Below, piece by piece: positions 29,439 through 36,617 of a stretch of 52,995 bases of DNA (the stretch's first letter is position 1; each line of letters opens with the position of its first letter). The position numbers and the translations under genes are program-made. The stretch is from Colwellia sp. (GTDB taxonomy: Bacteria; Pseudomonadota; Gammaproteobacteria; Enterobacterales; Alteromonadaceae), in contig JAPYOP010000031.1 of NCBI GenBank assembly GCA_029938115.1, positions 1-52,995 on the forward strand. The letters run 5' to 3'. Under the pieces are notes generated by a model. It made no database searches and had not been told where the DNA came from. It worked only from the letters and a program-made list of their open reading frames with translations.

Positions 29439-29675
29439 TTAAACTTTTTCGCCACGGGCACGGATATCAGTTAATACTGCATCAATACCTTTTTTATCGA
29501 TAATACGCATTCCTTTCGGAGTTAAACGTAATTTAACGAAACGATTTTCACTCTCTACCCAAAAACGGTGAGATTGAAGGTTAGGTAAAAAACGACGACG
29601 AGTCGCGTTTCTTGCGTGAGAACGGTTGTTCCCTACGACTGGTTTCTTGCCTGTTACTTGGCAAACTTTAGACAT
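29439..29675 (-). CDS. rpmB: 50S ribosomal protein L28
   Basis: A 78-residue L28 ([12 protein letters not shown]..., '[21 protein letters not shown]', '[20 protein letters not shown]'). The ATG at 29675 has a GGAG site at about 8 nt. A GTG three codons upstream overlaps that site and is unlikely to be used. In many gammaproteobacteria rpmB-rpmG follow radC directly; here three other genes lie between. Confidence 0.97.
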   Translation of the reverse strand: MSKVCQVTGKKPVVGNNRSHARNATRRRFLPNLQSHRFWVESENRFVKLRLTPKGMRIIDKKGIDAVLTDIRARGEKV

Positions 29676-29864
29676 TTGAGTCACTCCAAAATTAATTTCA
29701 GCTCGAGCTATATTTCCCCAAGACCGTCGCCTTAGGATCCTGAAAAAGGTGGCATATTATAGAGAAACTGAATTATGAATGCTAGCCCTAAGAGCAAAAA
29801 GCTAACAAAAAGACCATTAAATTGCTTTATGTTATATTTATCAATGAACTACACAGGCCATAAC

Positions 29865-29899
29865 AAACAAAAAATCACCATATAGGTGAATTTTTGTTT
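29865..29899 (-). terminator. Terminator after the ParA/RHH pair
   Basis: AAACAAAAAATCACC (29865-29879) pairs with GGTGAATTTTTGTTT (29885-29899) around a 5-nt loop, with one mismatch. A T-rich run follows on the minus strand. It separates the ParA/RHH module from rpmB. The rest of the 29685-29947 spacer shows nothing else I can name. Confidence 0.7.
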
Positions 29900-29947
29900 A
29901 TTTATTGTTTAATCTGTCGGCAAGTTAATGTAAATAGCAGTGAAAAA

Positions 29948-30352
29948 TTAACCAACGTCTGATTCAAAGAGCTTTTTAATTTGATCATTTTGTTCTTTGT
30001 TAGACAGTTCATCAATTAAAATACGGATAATATGAGACTTTGCTAAATCAGTACCTTCAGATAATTTTTGTAACTGTTCTATCGTATTTTCGCTCAATGT
30101 AAACGTAGCACGCCTAAAAGGCTTTCCTTGCCCATTCGCCGATCTATTCCGTTCAATGAGCAGTTTGGCATCATGTATTGCTTGTTTAAGGTTCATTTTA
30201 CCATGATTTTCATTGCTAACTATTTGCGGCGAACCTTTCGCATAGTTATCCGCATCAGCAATAAATTCATCAATAGTGAATTGCTCTTTCACATTTTCCT
30301 TCGAGCGAGGTCTGTCCTTGTTTTTCTTTAGATCAGTTAAACTCATGAGCAT
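29948..30352 (-). CDS. Ribbon-helix-helix protein, putative ParG-like partner of ParA
   Basis: A 134-residue basic protein. Its C-terminal part (about 78-118) looks like a ribbon-helix-helix fold: a strand 'RRATFTLSENTIEQLQKL' and then a helix 'AKSHIIRILIDELSN'. The N-terminal 75 residues are polar and probably flexible. Its start overlaps the end of the parA-like gene by 14-20 bp, depending on whether the ATG at 30352 or 30346 is used. Type Ib partition systems pair a short ParA (ParF) with an RHH protein (ParG), so a centromere-binding role is the most likely inference. Confidence 0.7.
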   Translation of the reverse strand: MLMSLTDLKKNKDRPRSKENVKEQFTIDEFIADADNYAKGSPQIVSNENHGKMNLKQAIHDAKLLIERNRSANGQGKPFRRATFTLSENTIEQLQKLSEGTDLAKSHIIRILIDELSNKEQNDQIKKLFESDVG

Positions 30353-31001
30353 TATCCGGTTTCATTGCCATTAACTCTTCAGCTATGGCGATCATTTCGG
30401 TGGCGGCTTTACCATCAGGGTCAATTTCAATTACCGACGAACCTTGCTCTTCACTATCATCATAGATATTACGATTAAAGGTTACGGCATTAAGTACGTT
30501 AATACCGAATGAGCTACACACGTCTTTTGCTTCTAAAATTCGTCCGGCTTGATTTGGCAGTGATGGGCACTGGGTAATAACAAAGGATGCAATCATTTTC
30601 GGATTAACCATTTTACAAGTACTGAGCATATCTTCCATATGCGGCACTGTTTTTAAGTCACGTCGTTTAGGCCTAAGTGGAATAATAACATGATCAGCAA
30701 CAGACATTGCGGCACGTAAAGCCAGGTTATCTTGCCCACCACAGTCAACAATTACATAATCATAGTGCTGACCTAAACTAAGCAAATCATTTCGAATTTT
30801 CCCATAAAGCTGAATACAATTGATTGCAGGAAGCGAAGGGTCGCTATTACGAGCCTGTATCCAATCTGAAGTAGTACGTTGGGGATCACAGTCAACCATC
30901 AATACTATGGCCTTTTTGTTTCGGGCAAAGTATACGGCTAAGTTCTGCGCTAAGCAGCTCTTACCACTACCTCCTTTTTCACCACCCACTAATATCATCA
31001 T
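30333..31001 (-). CDS. ParA/MinD-family ATPase (type Ib-like partition ATPase)
   Basis: A 222-residue ATPase. The deviant Walker A motif with signature Lys is 'KGGSGKS' (residues 9-15). Walker A' is 'VDCDPQRTTSDW' and Walker B 'YVIVDCGGQDN'. There is no N-terminal helix-turn-helix, as in ParF/IncC short ParA proteins. This is not the chromosomal ParA of the oriC region, whose partner would be ParB. The partner here is the overlapping RHH protein. It may act in positioning of a DNA or protein cargo. There is no integrase or replication gene nearby to mark it as plasmid-derived. Confidence 0.85.
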   Translation of the reverse strand: MMILVGGEKGGSGKSCLAQNLAVYFARNKKAIVLMVDCDPQRTTSDWIQARNSDPSLPAINCIQLYGKIRNDLLSLGQHYDYVIVDCGGQDNLALRAAMSVADHVIIPLRPKRRDLKTVPHMEDMLSTCKMVNPKMIASFVITQCPSLPNQAGRILEAKDVCSSFGINVLNAVTFNRNIYDDSEEQGSSVIEIDPDGKAATEMIAIAEELMAMKPDNAHEFN

Positions 31002-31106
31002 ATTTTATTCTTCCTAAATACTACCTATATGTCTCAAAAAACGACAAAACACTAGGCTATGTGTTAATTATAGTCCAATTTTTAATAAAAACGCTTCAGT
31101 GTAAGC

Positions 31107-31418
31107 TTACTCATCTTTATCTAATACTAAAGCGATCTCAAACCAGCCGTTATCTTGCTTAATACAGCGTAAAACTTTGCCATATAATTTCTGACTGTTA
31201 GCACTAGCAGATCTGAAAATTACAGTCACAGCAATTTGCACTGGCAATGAAATATCACAATCAAGCTTTAAGCCCCCGCGAGCGAAATCTAAGCAAATAA
31301 TTTTTTTAGTTTTTTCCTGACCACTTTCATCAGTCCAGATAATATCAACTAGTTCTTTTTCCATATCTAAGCGAAAAGAACTGCGGCGTTCTGAGTCATC
31401 ATCACTAATATCGGTCAT
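31107..31418 (-). CDS. PilZ-domain protein
   Basis: A 103-residue stand-alone PilZ domain. The first c-di-GMP motif is present as 'ERRSSFR' (RxxxR with Arg12 and Arg16). The second motif, normally (D/N)xSxxG, reads 'DFARGG' (44-49), with Ala in place of Ser, so binding may be weaker. Such proteins relay c-di-GMP levels by protein contact. It lies between radC and the parA-like gene, same strand, with about 100-bp gaps. The window also contains at least two c-di-GMP enzymes. Confidence 0.82.
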   Translation of the reverse strand: MTDISDDDSERRSSFRLDMEKELVDIIWTDESGQEKTKKIICLDFARGGLKLDCDISLPVQIAVTVIFRSASANSQKLYGKVLRCIKQDNGWFEIALVLDKDE

Positions 31419-31510
31419 AAGAGCATCCTTTTAGTTTATACAATAACTTAAAAATAACTGGCATTGCGCTATTTATCAAGCTAAATCATGCTGTTTACAT
31501 TCTTTTAGCG

Positions 31511-32233
31511 CTAAACTATTTCACCATGTTCAGCAAAGGAATAACACTGGTGCCCAGCAATTATCATATGATCTAGTACACGAACATCAATCAGCTGCAA
31601 TGCCTGCTCAAGTTTTTGGGTAATCTGTTTATCTGCAATGCTAGCCTCTGCAACACCTGAGGGATGATTGTGCGCTAAAATAACCGCCGCTGCATGATGT
31701 TTCAGCGCCTGTTCTACCACTATTCTTGGATAAACTGCGGCGGCGTTAAGTGTGCCAAAAAACAATCGTTCAAATTTTAAAACTTGATGTTGATTATCGA
31801 GAAATAGCACAGCAAATACTTCTCTAGTTTCTTGGCGAAGTTCACTAATTAAATAGTCTCGTGTTGCTTGTGATGAAGTTAACGCATAACCTTGTTGAAT
31901 TAATTGCTCAGACAAATAACGCTTTGACATTTCTAAGCAGGCTTGTAGTTGCACATATTTAGCACTCCCCAAGCCATGCTGCAAGCAAAACTCCTGCTGA
32001 TTGGCGCGAAACACATTAGCTAAACTACCAAAATTGAGTAACAAATTTCTAGATAAATCAACAACGTTACAACCCTTCACTCCGGTTCTCAAAAAGATAG
32101 CCAGTAACTCTGCATCACTTAAGCTCGCAGAACCAAGCGCAAGTAACTTTTCTCTTGGCCGCTCCGAGCTTGGCCAACTTTTTAACGTTTTTTGGTTTAA
32201 TTCACATTCCAGTGCCCTTGTAGATTTACACAT
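31511..32233 (-). CDS. radC: RadC-family JAB/MPN domain protein
   Basis: RadC has an N-terminal helix-hairpin-helix part ('GLGSAKYVQLQACLEM') and a C-terminal JAB/MPN domain with 'HNHPSGVAEASIADKQIT', the JAMM metal motif. A DNA-repair role was once assigned but is not firmly established. At 240 residues it is a little longer at the N-terminus than E. coli RadC. The ATG has an AAGGA site at 8 nt. It is divergent from coaBC across a 111-bp region with a 14-bp perfect inverted repeat. Confidence 0.95.
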   Translation of the reverse strand: MCKSTRALECELNQKTLKSWPSSERPREKLLALGSASLSDAELLAIFLRTGVKGCNVVDLSRNLLLNFGSLANVFRANQQEFCLQHGLGSAKYVQLQACLEMSKRYLSEQLIQQGYALTSSQATRDYLISELRQETREVFAVLFLDNQHQVLKFERLFFGTLNAAAVYPRIVVEQALKHHAAAVILAHNHPSGVAEASIADKQITQKLEQALQLIDVRVLDHMIIAGHQCYSFAEHGEIV

Positions 32234-32284
32234 AGTAGCTTTCCTTGCTGTTTTTGTTAGTGATTATTTTTCAACTCTTTTTTC

Positions 32285-32322
32285 AAATTATGCTAATAAA
32301 TGCTATCGTATTAGCATAATTT
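32285..32322. promoter_or_regulatory. Perfect 14-bp inverted repeat in the radC/coaBC divergent region
   Basis: AAATTATGCTAATA (32285-32298) and its exact reverse complement TATTAGCATAATTT (32309-32322) flank a 10-nt spacer. Each arm contains CATAAT reading outward, a fair -10 element towards each gene. It may therefore be a symmetric divergent promoter with an operator. A 5'-UTR hairpin is an alternative. Confidence 0.55.
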
Positions 32323-32344
32323 ATAAGTTTAAGATTAGCAGGTT

Positions 32345-33550
32345 ATGCAAATTCTTCAGGACAAAAAAATTGTTCTTGGTATCAGTGGTGGCATTGCCGC
32401 TTATAAAACCCCTGAATTAGTACGTCGACTAAAAGATCAAGGTGCTGATGTTCGTGTTGTTATGACCAAGGGAGCAAAAGCATTTATTACCCCTCTTACC
32501 TTACAAGCGGTATCAGGCAATGCAGTTGCCGATAGCTTACTAGATACTCAAGCAGAGTTGGCTATGGGGCACATAGAACTAGCAAAGTGGGCTGATTTAA
32601 TTATTGTTGCACCGGCAACAGCCGATATTATTGCTCGTATTGCTGCAGGCATGGCAAATGATTTGCTTACAACACTGTGCCTAGCAACCAGTGCTCCTAT
32701 TGCGCTTGCTCCAGCAATGAACCAGCAAATGTGGCATGCAATAGCGACCCAAGCTAACGTAAAAACACTTACCGAGCGCGGTTTCCAGTTATGGGGGCCC
32801 GGCAGTGGTGAACAAGCTTGTGGTGATATCGGTTTAGGCCGAATGCTAGAAGTAGATGAATTAGTCAGTTTAGGTAGTGACTTTTTTGCTGATAAATACT
32901 TGCAAGACCAGCATTGGGTCATTACTGCCGGTCCAACAAGAGAAGCCATAGACCCTGTTCGTTACATTTCAAATCACAGCTCAGGAAAAATGGGCTATGC
33001 CATTGCTCATGCTGCTTTACGTGCTGGCGCTAAAGTGACACTTATTTCAGGGCCTGTGGCCATTAGTGCACCGGTTGGCTGTCAATTAATATCAATTAAT
33101 AGCGCGGAAGAAATGCATAAAAAAGCGTTAGAATTCGCGCCTCAATGCACTACTTTTGTCGCTTGTGCTGCAGTTGCAGATTATCGTGTTGCTAATATCG
33201 CCACGCAGAAAATTAAAAAAACCAGTGATGCCATGCAGCTTGAGTTAGTTAAAAATCACGATATTGTTGCTGATATTGCTAACTTAGATGACAAACCTTT
33301 CATGGTTGGTTTTGCCGCTGAAACTCAAAATATAGAGCATTATGCTCGCGGTAAGTTAATGCGAAAAAATTTAGATTTAATTGCCGCTAACGATGTTGCC
33401 AAATCGGGGCAAGGTTTTAATAGTGATAACAATGCCCTAACATTATTTAGCGCAATTGATAAAACCGAAATTCCTTTAGCCAATAAACAAATTATTGCAC
33501 AGCAATTGGTTTCTTTAATTAATCAGCATTATTTAGCTAAAAAAACTTAG
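32345..33550 (+). CDS. coaBC: Bifunctional phosphopantothenoylcysteine decarboxylase / phosphopantothenate-cysteine ligase
   Basis: CoaBC (Dfp) carries out two steps of coenzyme A synthesis. The N-terminal flavin-binding decarboxylase (about 1-185) shows '[18 protein letters not shown]', the catalytic His in '[10 protein letters not shown]' and 'APAMNQQMW'. The C-terminal ligase (about 190-401) shows '[26 protein letters not shown]', 'AVADYR' and 'KIKKTS' with the catalytic Lys. It is upstream of slmA, and coaD lies 12 kb away. Confidence 0.97.
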   Translation: MQILQDKKIVLGISGGIAAYKTPELVRRLKDQGADVRVVMTKGAKAFITPLTLQAVSGNAVADSLLDTQAELAMGHIELAKWADLIIVAPATADIIARIAAGMANDLLTTLCLATSAPIALAPAMNQQMWHAIATQANVKTLTERGFQLWGPGSGEQACGDIGLGRMLEVDELVSLGSDFFADKYLQDQHWVITAGPTREAIDPVRYISNHSSGKMGYAIAHAALRAGAKVTLISGPVAISAPVGCQLISINSAEEMHKKALEFAPQCTTFVACAAVADYRVANIATQKIKKTSDAMQLELVKNHDIVADIANLDDKPFMVGFAAETQNIEHYARGKLMRKNLDLIAANDVAKSGQGFNSDNNALTLFSAIDKTEIPLANKQIIAQQLVSLINQHYLAKKT

Positions 33551-33614
33551 CCCAAAAACCGAATATAAACAGACAAAATATAACAACAAAAACCAAAACA
33601 GAGAACACCTTACT

Positions 33615-34211
33615 ATGCCAGTTAGCCCTAACAGCACACAAAAAATTAGTCGCAAACAACAAATATTAGAGTGCTTAGCGCTAATGTTACAATCTAGCCC
33701 AGGCCAACGTATCACCACAGCAAAGTTAGCCGCAGAAGTTGGTGTTTCAGAAGCCGCACTCTATCGCCACTTTCCTTCAAAGGCGCGCATGTTTGAAGGC
33801 TTAATTGATTTTATTGAAGAATCTATTTTTTCTCGCATCAACTTAATTTTAACGGATCACAAAGAAGCCTTGGTGCGTTGTCATCATGTACTGCATGTAT
33901 TACTGGTGTTTGCTGAACGTAATCCGGGTATGTGCCGAATATTATCTGGCGATGCACTTATGGGCGAAGATGAACGTTTACGCGCTAGAGTTCATCAATT
34001 TTTTGAAAAACTCGAATCACAATTTAAACAAATATTACGTGAACGTAAGTTACGTGAAGACAAAACATTTACCATTAGTGAACAAGCACTTGCTAATATT
34101 TTAGTTGCCTTCGCCGAAGGAAAAATCAGTCAATATGTGCGTTCAGGCTTTGATAAAAAGCCCAGCGATGACTTCAATGAGCAATGGCAATTTTTAATGG
34201 CTGACAAGTAA
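33615..34211 (+). CDS. slmA: Nucleoid occlusion factor SlmA
   Basis: SlmA is a TetR-fold DNA-binding protein that blocks FtsZ ring assembly over the nucleoid. The HTH is '[36 protein letters not shown]'. '[25 protein letters not shown]' and '[21 protein letters not shown]' are typical of SlmA rather than of other TetR regulators. At 198 residues the length is standard. The position after coaBC is conserved across gammaproteobacteria (dut, usually between them, is absent here). Confidence 0.96.
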   Translation: MPVSPNSTQKISRKQQILECLALMLQSSPGQRITTAKLAAEVGVSEAALYRHFPSKARMFEGLIDFIEESIFSRINLILTDHKEALVRCHHVLHVLLVFAERNPGMCRILSGDALMGEDERLRARVHQFFEKLESQFKQILRERKLREDKTFTISEQALANILVAFAEGKISQYVRSGFDKKPSDDFNEQWQFLMADK

Positions 34212-34219
34212 TTACATCG

Positions 34220-34326
34220 GTAGGTCGTCATGAGTGAGGCCTGTAGGGGTATAGGTCACTTAGATTATGTCTCATCTAATCTGAAGCAAGGCTCGACTTA
34301 CACTGTTGTAGCATGCATCAACCTAC
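34220..34326. repeat. GTAGGTYG intergenic element upstream of pepD
   Basis: This begins GTAGGTCG and ends CAACCTAC (34319-34326), a 7-of-8 terminal inverted repeat. The interior starts like the copy at 12543 (GTCGTCA...GAGTGAGGC). It ends 17 bp before the pepD ATG. It is open in frame with pepD, which gives a false N-terminal extension. Confidence 0.6.
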
Positions 34327-34343
34327 AAAATAGAGGAAAACCA

Positions 34344-35813
34344 ATGAGCACATTATCACAACTTAAACCTGTTAATTTATGGCAGTTATTCGAAAAAATT
34401 TGCAGCATTCCACATCCATCAAAGCATGAGCAAAAAATATCTTTGTGGATCCAATCTTGGGCAAAAGAACTTGGCCTTACAATCAAAGAAGACTCTGTCG
34501 GTAATTTAATTATTAAAAAACCTGCTACGCAAGGTATGGAAGATCGCAAGGGTATAATTTTACAAGCGCACATGGACATGGTGCCGCAAAAAAATAGTGA
34601 TACTGATCACGATTTTTTAACCGATCCGATTCGTCCTTATATTGTGAACGAAAGTGATGGCGATTGGGTAACCGCTGAGGGCACTACATTAGGTGCCGAT
34701 AACGGTATTGGCTTATCATCAGCTTTAGCTGTTTTAGCTAGCGATGACATTGCTCATGGTCCAATAGAAGTATTAGTCACTATTGATGAAGAAGCCGGCA
34801 TGACAGGCGCTTTCGGTTTAGAAGCTGGTTGGCTTGATGGCGACATTCTAATTAATACCGATTCAGAACAAGAAGGCGAAGTTTATATGGGCTGTGCTGG
34901 CGGCATTGATGGCTCAGCAACTTTCACCCTAAACTTTGAAGAGGTACCGGCTAATTACCAAGCTTTCAATTTATCAATTTCGGGCCTAAAAGGTGGTCAC
35001 TCAGGTGTAGATATTCATACCGGACGTGCCAATGCCAACAAATTACTTGTACGCTTCTTGCTTGATGCTAGTAATGATTTCGATATTCGGTTAACAGAAT
35101 TTAATGGTGGCAGTTTACGCAATGCCATACCGCGTGAAGCTAATACTAGCTTTGTGGTTGCCAAAGACAAAATTGATGAATTAAAAGCATCTTTAGCGCT
35201 ATATTTAGCTACGATAAAAGCAAACTTGAGCGCAATTGAAACTGATATTGATATGCTGCTAATTTCTCCTGAAGATTTTGAGCAATGTTGGAATAGAGTC
35301 ACCCAGAGCAATATTTTACGCGCACTCAATGCTTGTCCTAACGGGGTAATACGCATGAGTGACGATATTGAAGGCATAGTAGAAAGCTCATTAAACCTTG
35401 GCGTAATTCATACCCGCGGTAAAAAGCTTAATGCTTTAGTGCTTATTCGCAGTTTACATGATGATGGCAGTTTAGAAACACAGCGTACGATTCAGTCAGT
35501 GTTTGAATTAGCTGGCGCTAACATTGAATTTTCAGGTGCATACCCCGGATGGAAACCTAACCCTGACTCAGCCATTATGAAAACGGTTCGAGACACATAC
35601 CAAGAGTTATTTAATAAAGTACCTGCTGTGATGGTAATTCATGCTGGCTTAGAATGTGGTTTATTTAAAACCGCTTACCCCCATTGGGATATGGTTTCAA
35701 TTGGTCCAACAATTAAGTTTCCGCATTCGCCTGATGAGAAAATTGAAATTGCTACCGTTGCACAATACTGGCAGTTATTAGTGGCTGTTTTAGCAAAAGT
35801 GCCGAAAAAATAG
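34344..35813 (+). CDS. pepD: Cytosolic nonspecific dipeptidase (aminoacyl-histidine dipeptidase)
   Basis: PepD is an M20-family zinc dipeptidase that cleaves Xaa-His and other dipeptides. 'HMDMVPQKN' contains the first metal ligand, 'GTTLGADNGIG' the bridging Asp, 'TIDEEAGMTGA' the catalytic Glu and ligand, and 'HAGLECGLF' and 'GPTIKFPHSPDEKIEI' the later sites. I start at the ATG at 34344 (GAGGAAAACC before it). This gives 489 residues and an N-terminus like E. coli PepD. The frame is open 38 codons further upstream, but that part is repeat DNA. Confidence 0.96.
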   Translation: MSTLSQLKPVNLWQLFEKICSIPHPSKHEQKISLWIQSWAKELGLTIKEDSVGNLIIKKPATQGMEDRKGIILQAHMDMVPQKNSDTDHDFLTDPIRPYIVNESDGDWVTAEGTTLGADNGIGLSSALAVLASDDIAHGPIEVLVTIDEEAGMTGAFGLEAGWLDGDILINTDSEQEGEVYMGCAGGIDGSATFTLNFEEVPANYQAFNLSISGLKGGHSGVDIHTGRANANKLLVRFLLDASNDFDIRLTEFNGGSLRNAIPREANTSFVVAKDKIDELKASLALYLATIKANLSAIETDIDMLLISPEDFEQCWNRVTQSNILRALNACPNGVIRMSDDIEGIVESSLNLGVIHTRGKKLNALVLIRSLHDDGSLETQRTIQSVFELAGANIEFSGAYPGWKPNPDSAIMKTVRDTYQELFNKVPAVMVIHAGLECGLFKTAYPHWDMVSIGPTIKFPHSPDEKIEIATVAQYWQLLVAVLAKVPKK

Positions 35814-35821
35814 TGAAAGAT

Positions 35822-35857
35822 AAAGCACCAATAGACTAAAGTCTAATTGGTGCTTTT
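35822..35857 (+). terminator. Terminator of pepD whose apex contains the TAGACT-AA-AGTCTA palindrome
   Basis: AAAGCACCAA pairs with TTGGTGCTTT, and the inner part TAGACT/AGTCTA continues the stem with a one-base bulge. A TTTT run follows. It starts 9 bp after the pepD stop. The inner palindrome (35832-35845) is also found upstream of the related kinase and symporter genes, so this site may serve both as a terminator and as an operator. Confidence 0.75.
35832..35845. promoter_or_regulatory. Candidate CrbR-type operator, site 1 (upstream of response regulator)
   Basis: TAGACTAAAGTCTA, a 6-bp inverted repeat with a 2-bp spacer, lies 59 bp before the ATG of the LuxR-type regulator. It is the best copy of the motif that recurs at 40170 (12 of 14), 48498 (13 of 14, reverse) and 48600 (11 of 14, reverse). 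Confidence 0.55.
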
Positions 35858-35904
35858 CACTTTCTTAGTTAAAGTAAAAAGTCCTATTTAAAGAGGAAAT
35901 ACTT

Positions 35905-36564
35905 ATGATTCAGCCAGAAAAAATTATAATAGCTGATGATCATCCCCTATTTAGACAAGCATTATTGAGTACATTGAAAAGCAAGCTAGACCAAACACAA
36001 TGGCTTGAAGCACAGACTATTGCAGAGCTTGAGCAGCAACTTAAAGACCATAGCGATAGTGATTTACTACTATTAGATTTAAATATTCCCGGCGCTCATG
36101 GCTTTAATACACTCATTCATGTTCGTAACCATTTTCCACAAATTCCTGTTGTCGTTGTTTCTGCTTACGAAGACCATAGCACTATCAATAAAGCGATGGG
36201 CTATGGTGCTGCAGGGTTTGTACCTAAGTCGACTCCCATTGATGATATTTTTGCCGCTATTATGGCTGTTTTATCGGGTGAGATTTGGCTACCGACATCA
36301 TTTCAAAGTGCTCAAGAAAATGATGATAATATAGATATTGCTGAACGTGTCGCTAGCTTAACTCAACAACAGTACCGAATTTTAATGATGTTTGCTCAAG
36401 GGTTACTTAATAAACAAATTGCCTATGATCTTAATGTTTCAGAAGCGACCATAAAGGCTCATGCAACAGCAATTTTTCGTAAACTTGATGTACGTAATAG
36501 AACGCAAGCCGTTATCGTTATTGCTAAATTAGATCTAACTGAAACAGGGTTTACACAAAATTAA
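35905..36564 (+). CDS. crbR: LuxR/NarL-family response regulator, CrbR-like
   Basis: A 219-residue regulator. The receiver has 'ADDHPLFRQAL' as acidic pocket and Asp58 in 'LLLLDLNIPGAHG', plus 'VVVVSAYED' and 'GFVPKS'. A NarL-type helix-turn-helix spans about 150-210 ('LTQQQYRILMMFAQGLLNKQIAYDLNVSEATIKAHATAIFRKL'-type). The receiver sequence matches the CrbR/ErdR group, which controls acetate utilisation with an SSS-domain hybrid kinase. That kinase type lies immediately downstream on the opposite strand (convergent, 53 bp apart). GAGGA precedes the ATG. The CrbR assignment is by family resemblance. Confidence 0.85.
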   Translation: MIQPEKIIIADDHPLFRQALLSTLKSKLDQTQWLEAQTIAELEQQLKDHSDSDLLLLDLNIPGAHGFNTLIHVRNHFPQIPVVVVSAYEDHSTINKAMGYGAAGFVPKSTPIDDIFAAIMAVLSGEIWLPTSFQSAQENDDNIDIAERVASLTQQQYRILMMFAQGLLNKQIAYDLNVSEATIKAHATAIFRKLDVRNRTQAVIVIAKLDLTETGFTQN

Positions 36565-36617
36565 ATAAGTCATGAGAGTCGATCCTAAAACATCAATTCT
36601 CTACTTATAATTGACAG

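Noticed and set aside
29948..31001. Integrated plasmid or genomic island carrying the ParA/RHH pair
   Set aside because: No integrase, replication gene, direct-repeat boundaries or tRNA target is visible; base composition looks like the neighbours.
34230..34343. In-frame open extension upstream of pepD
   Set aside because: It lies in a GTAGGTYG repeat, has no PepD homology, and the ATG at 34344 has a good ribosome-binding site and the expected N-terminus.
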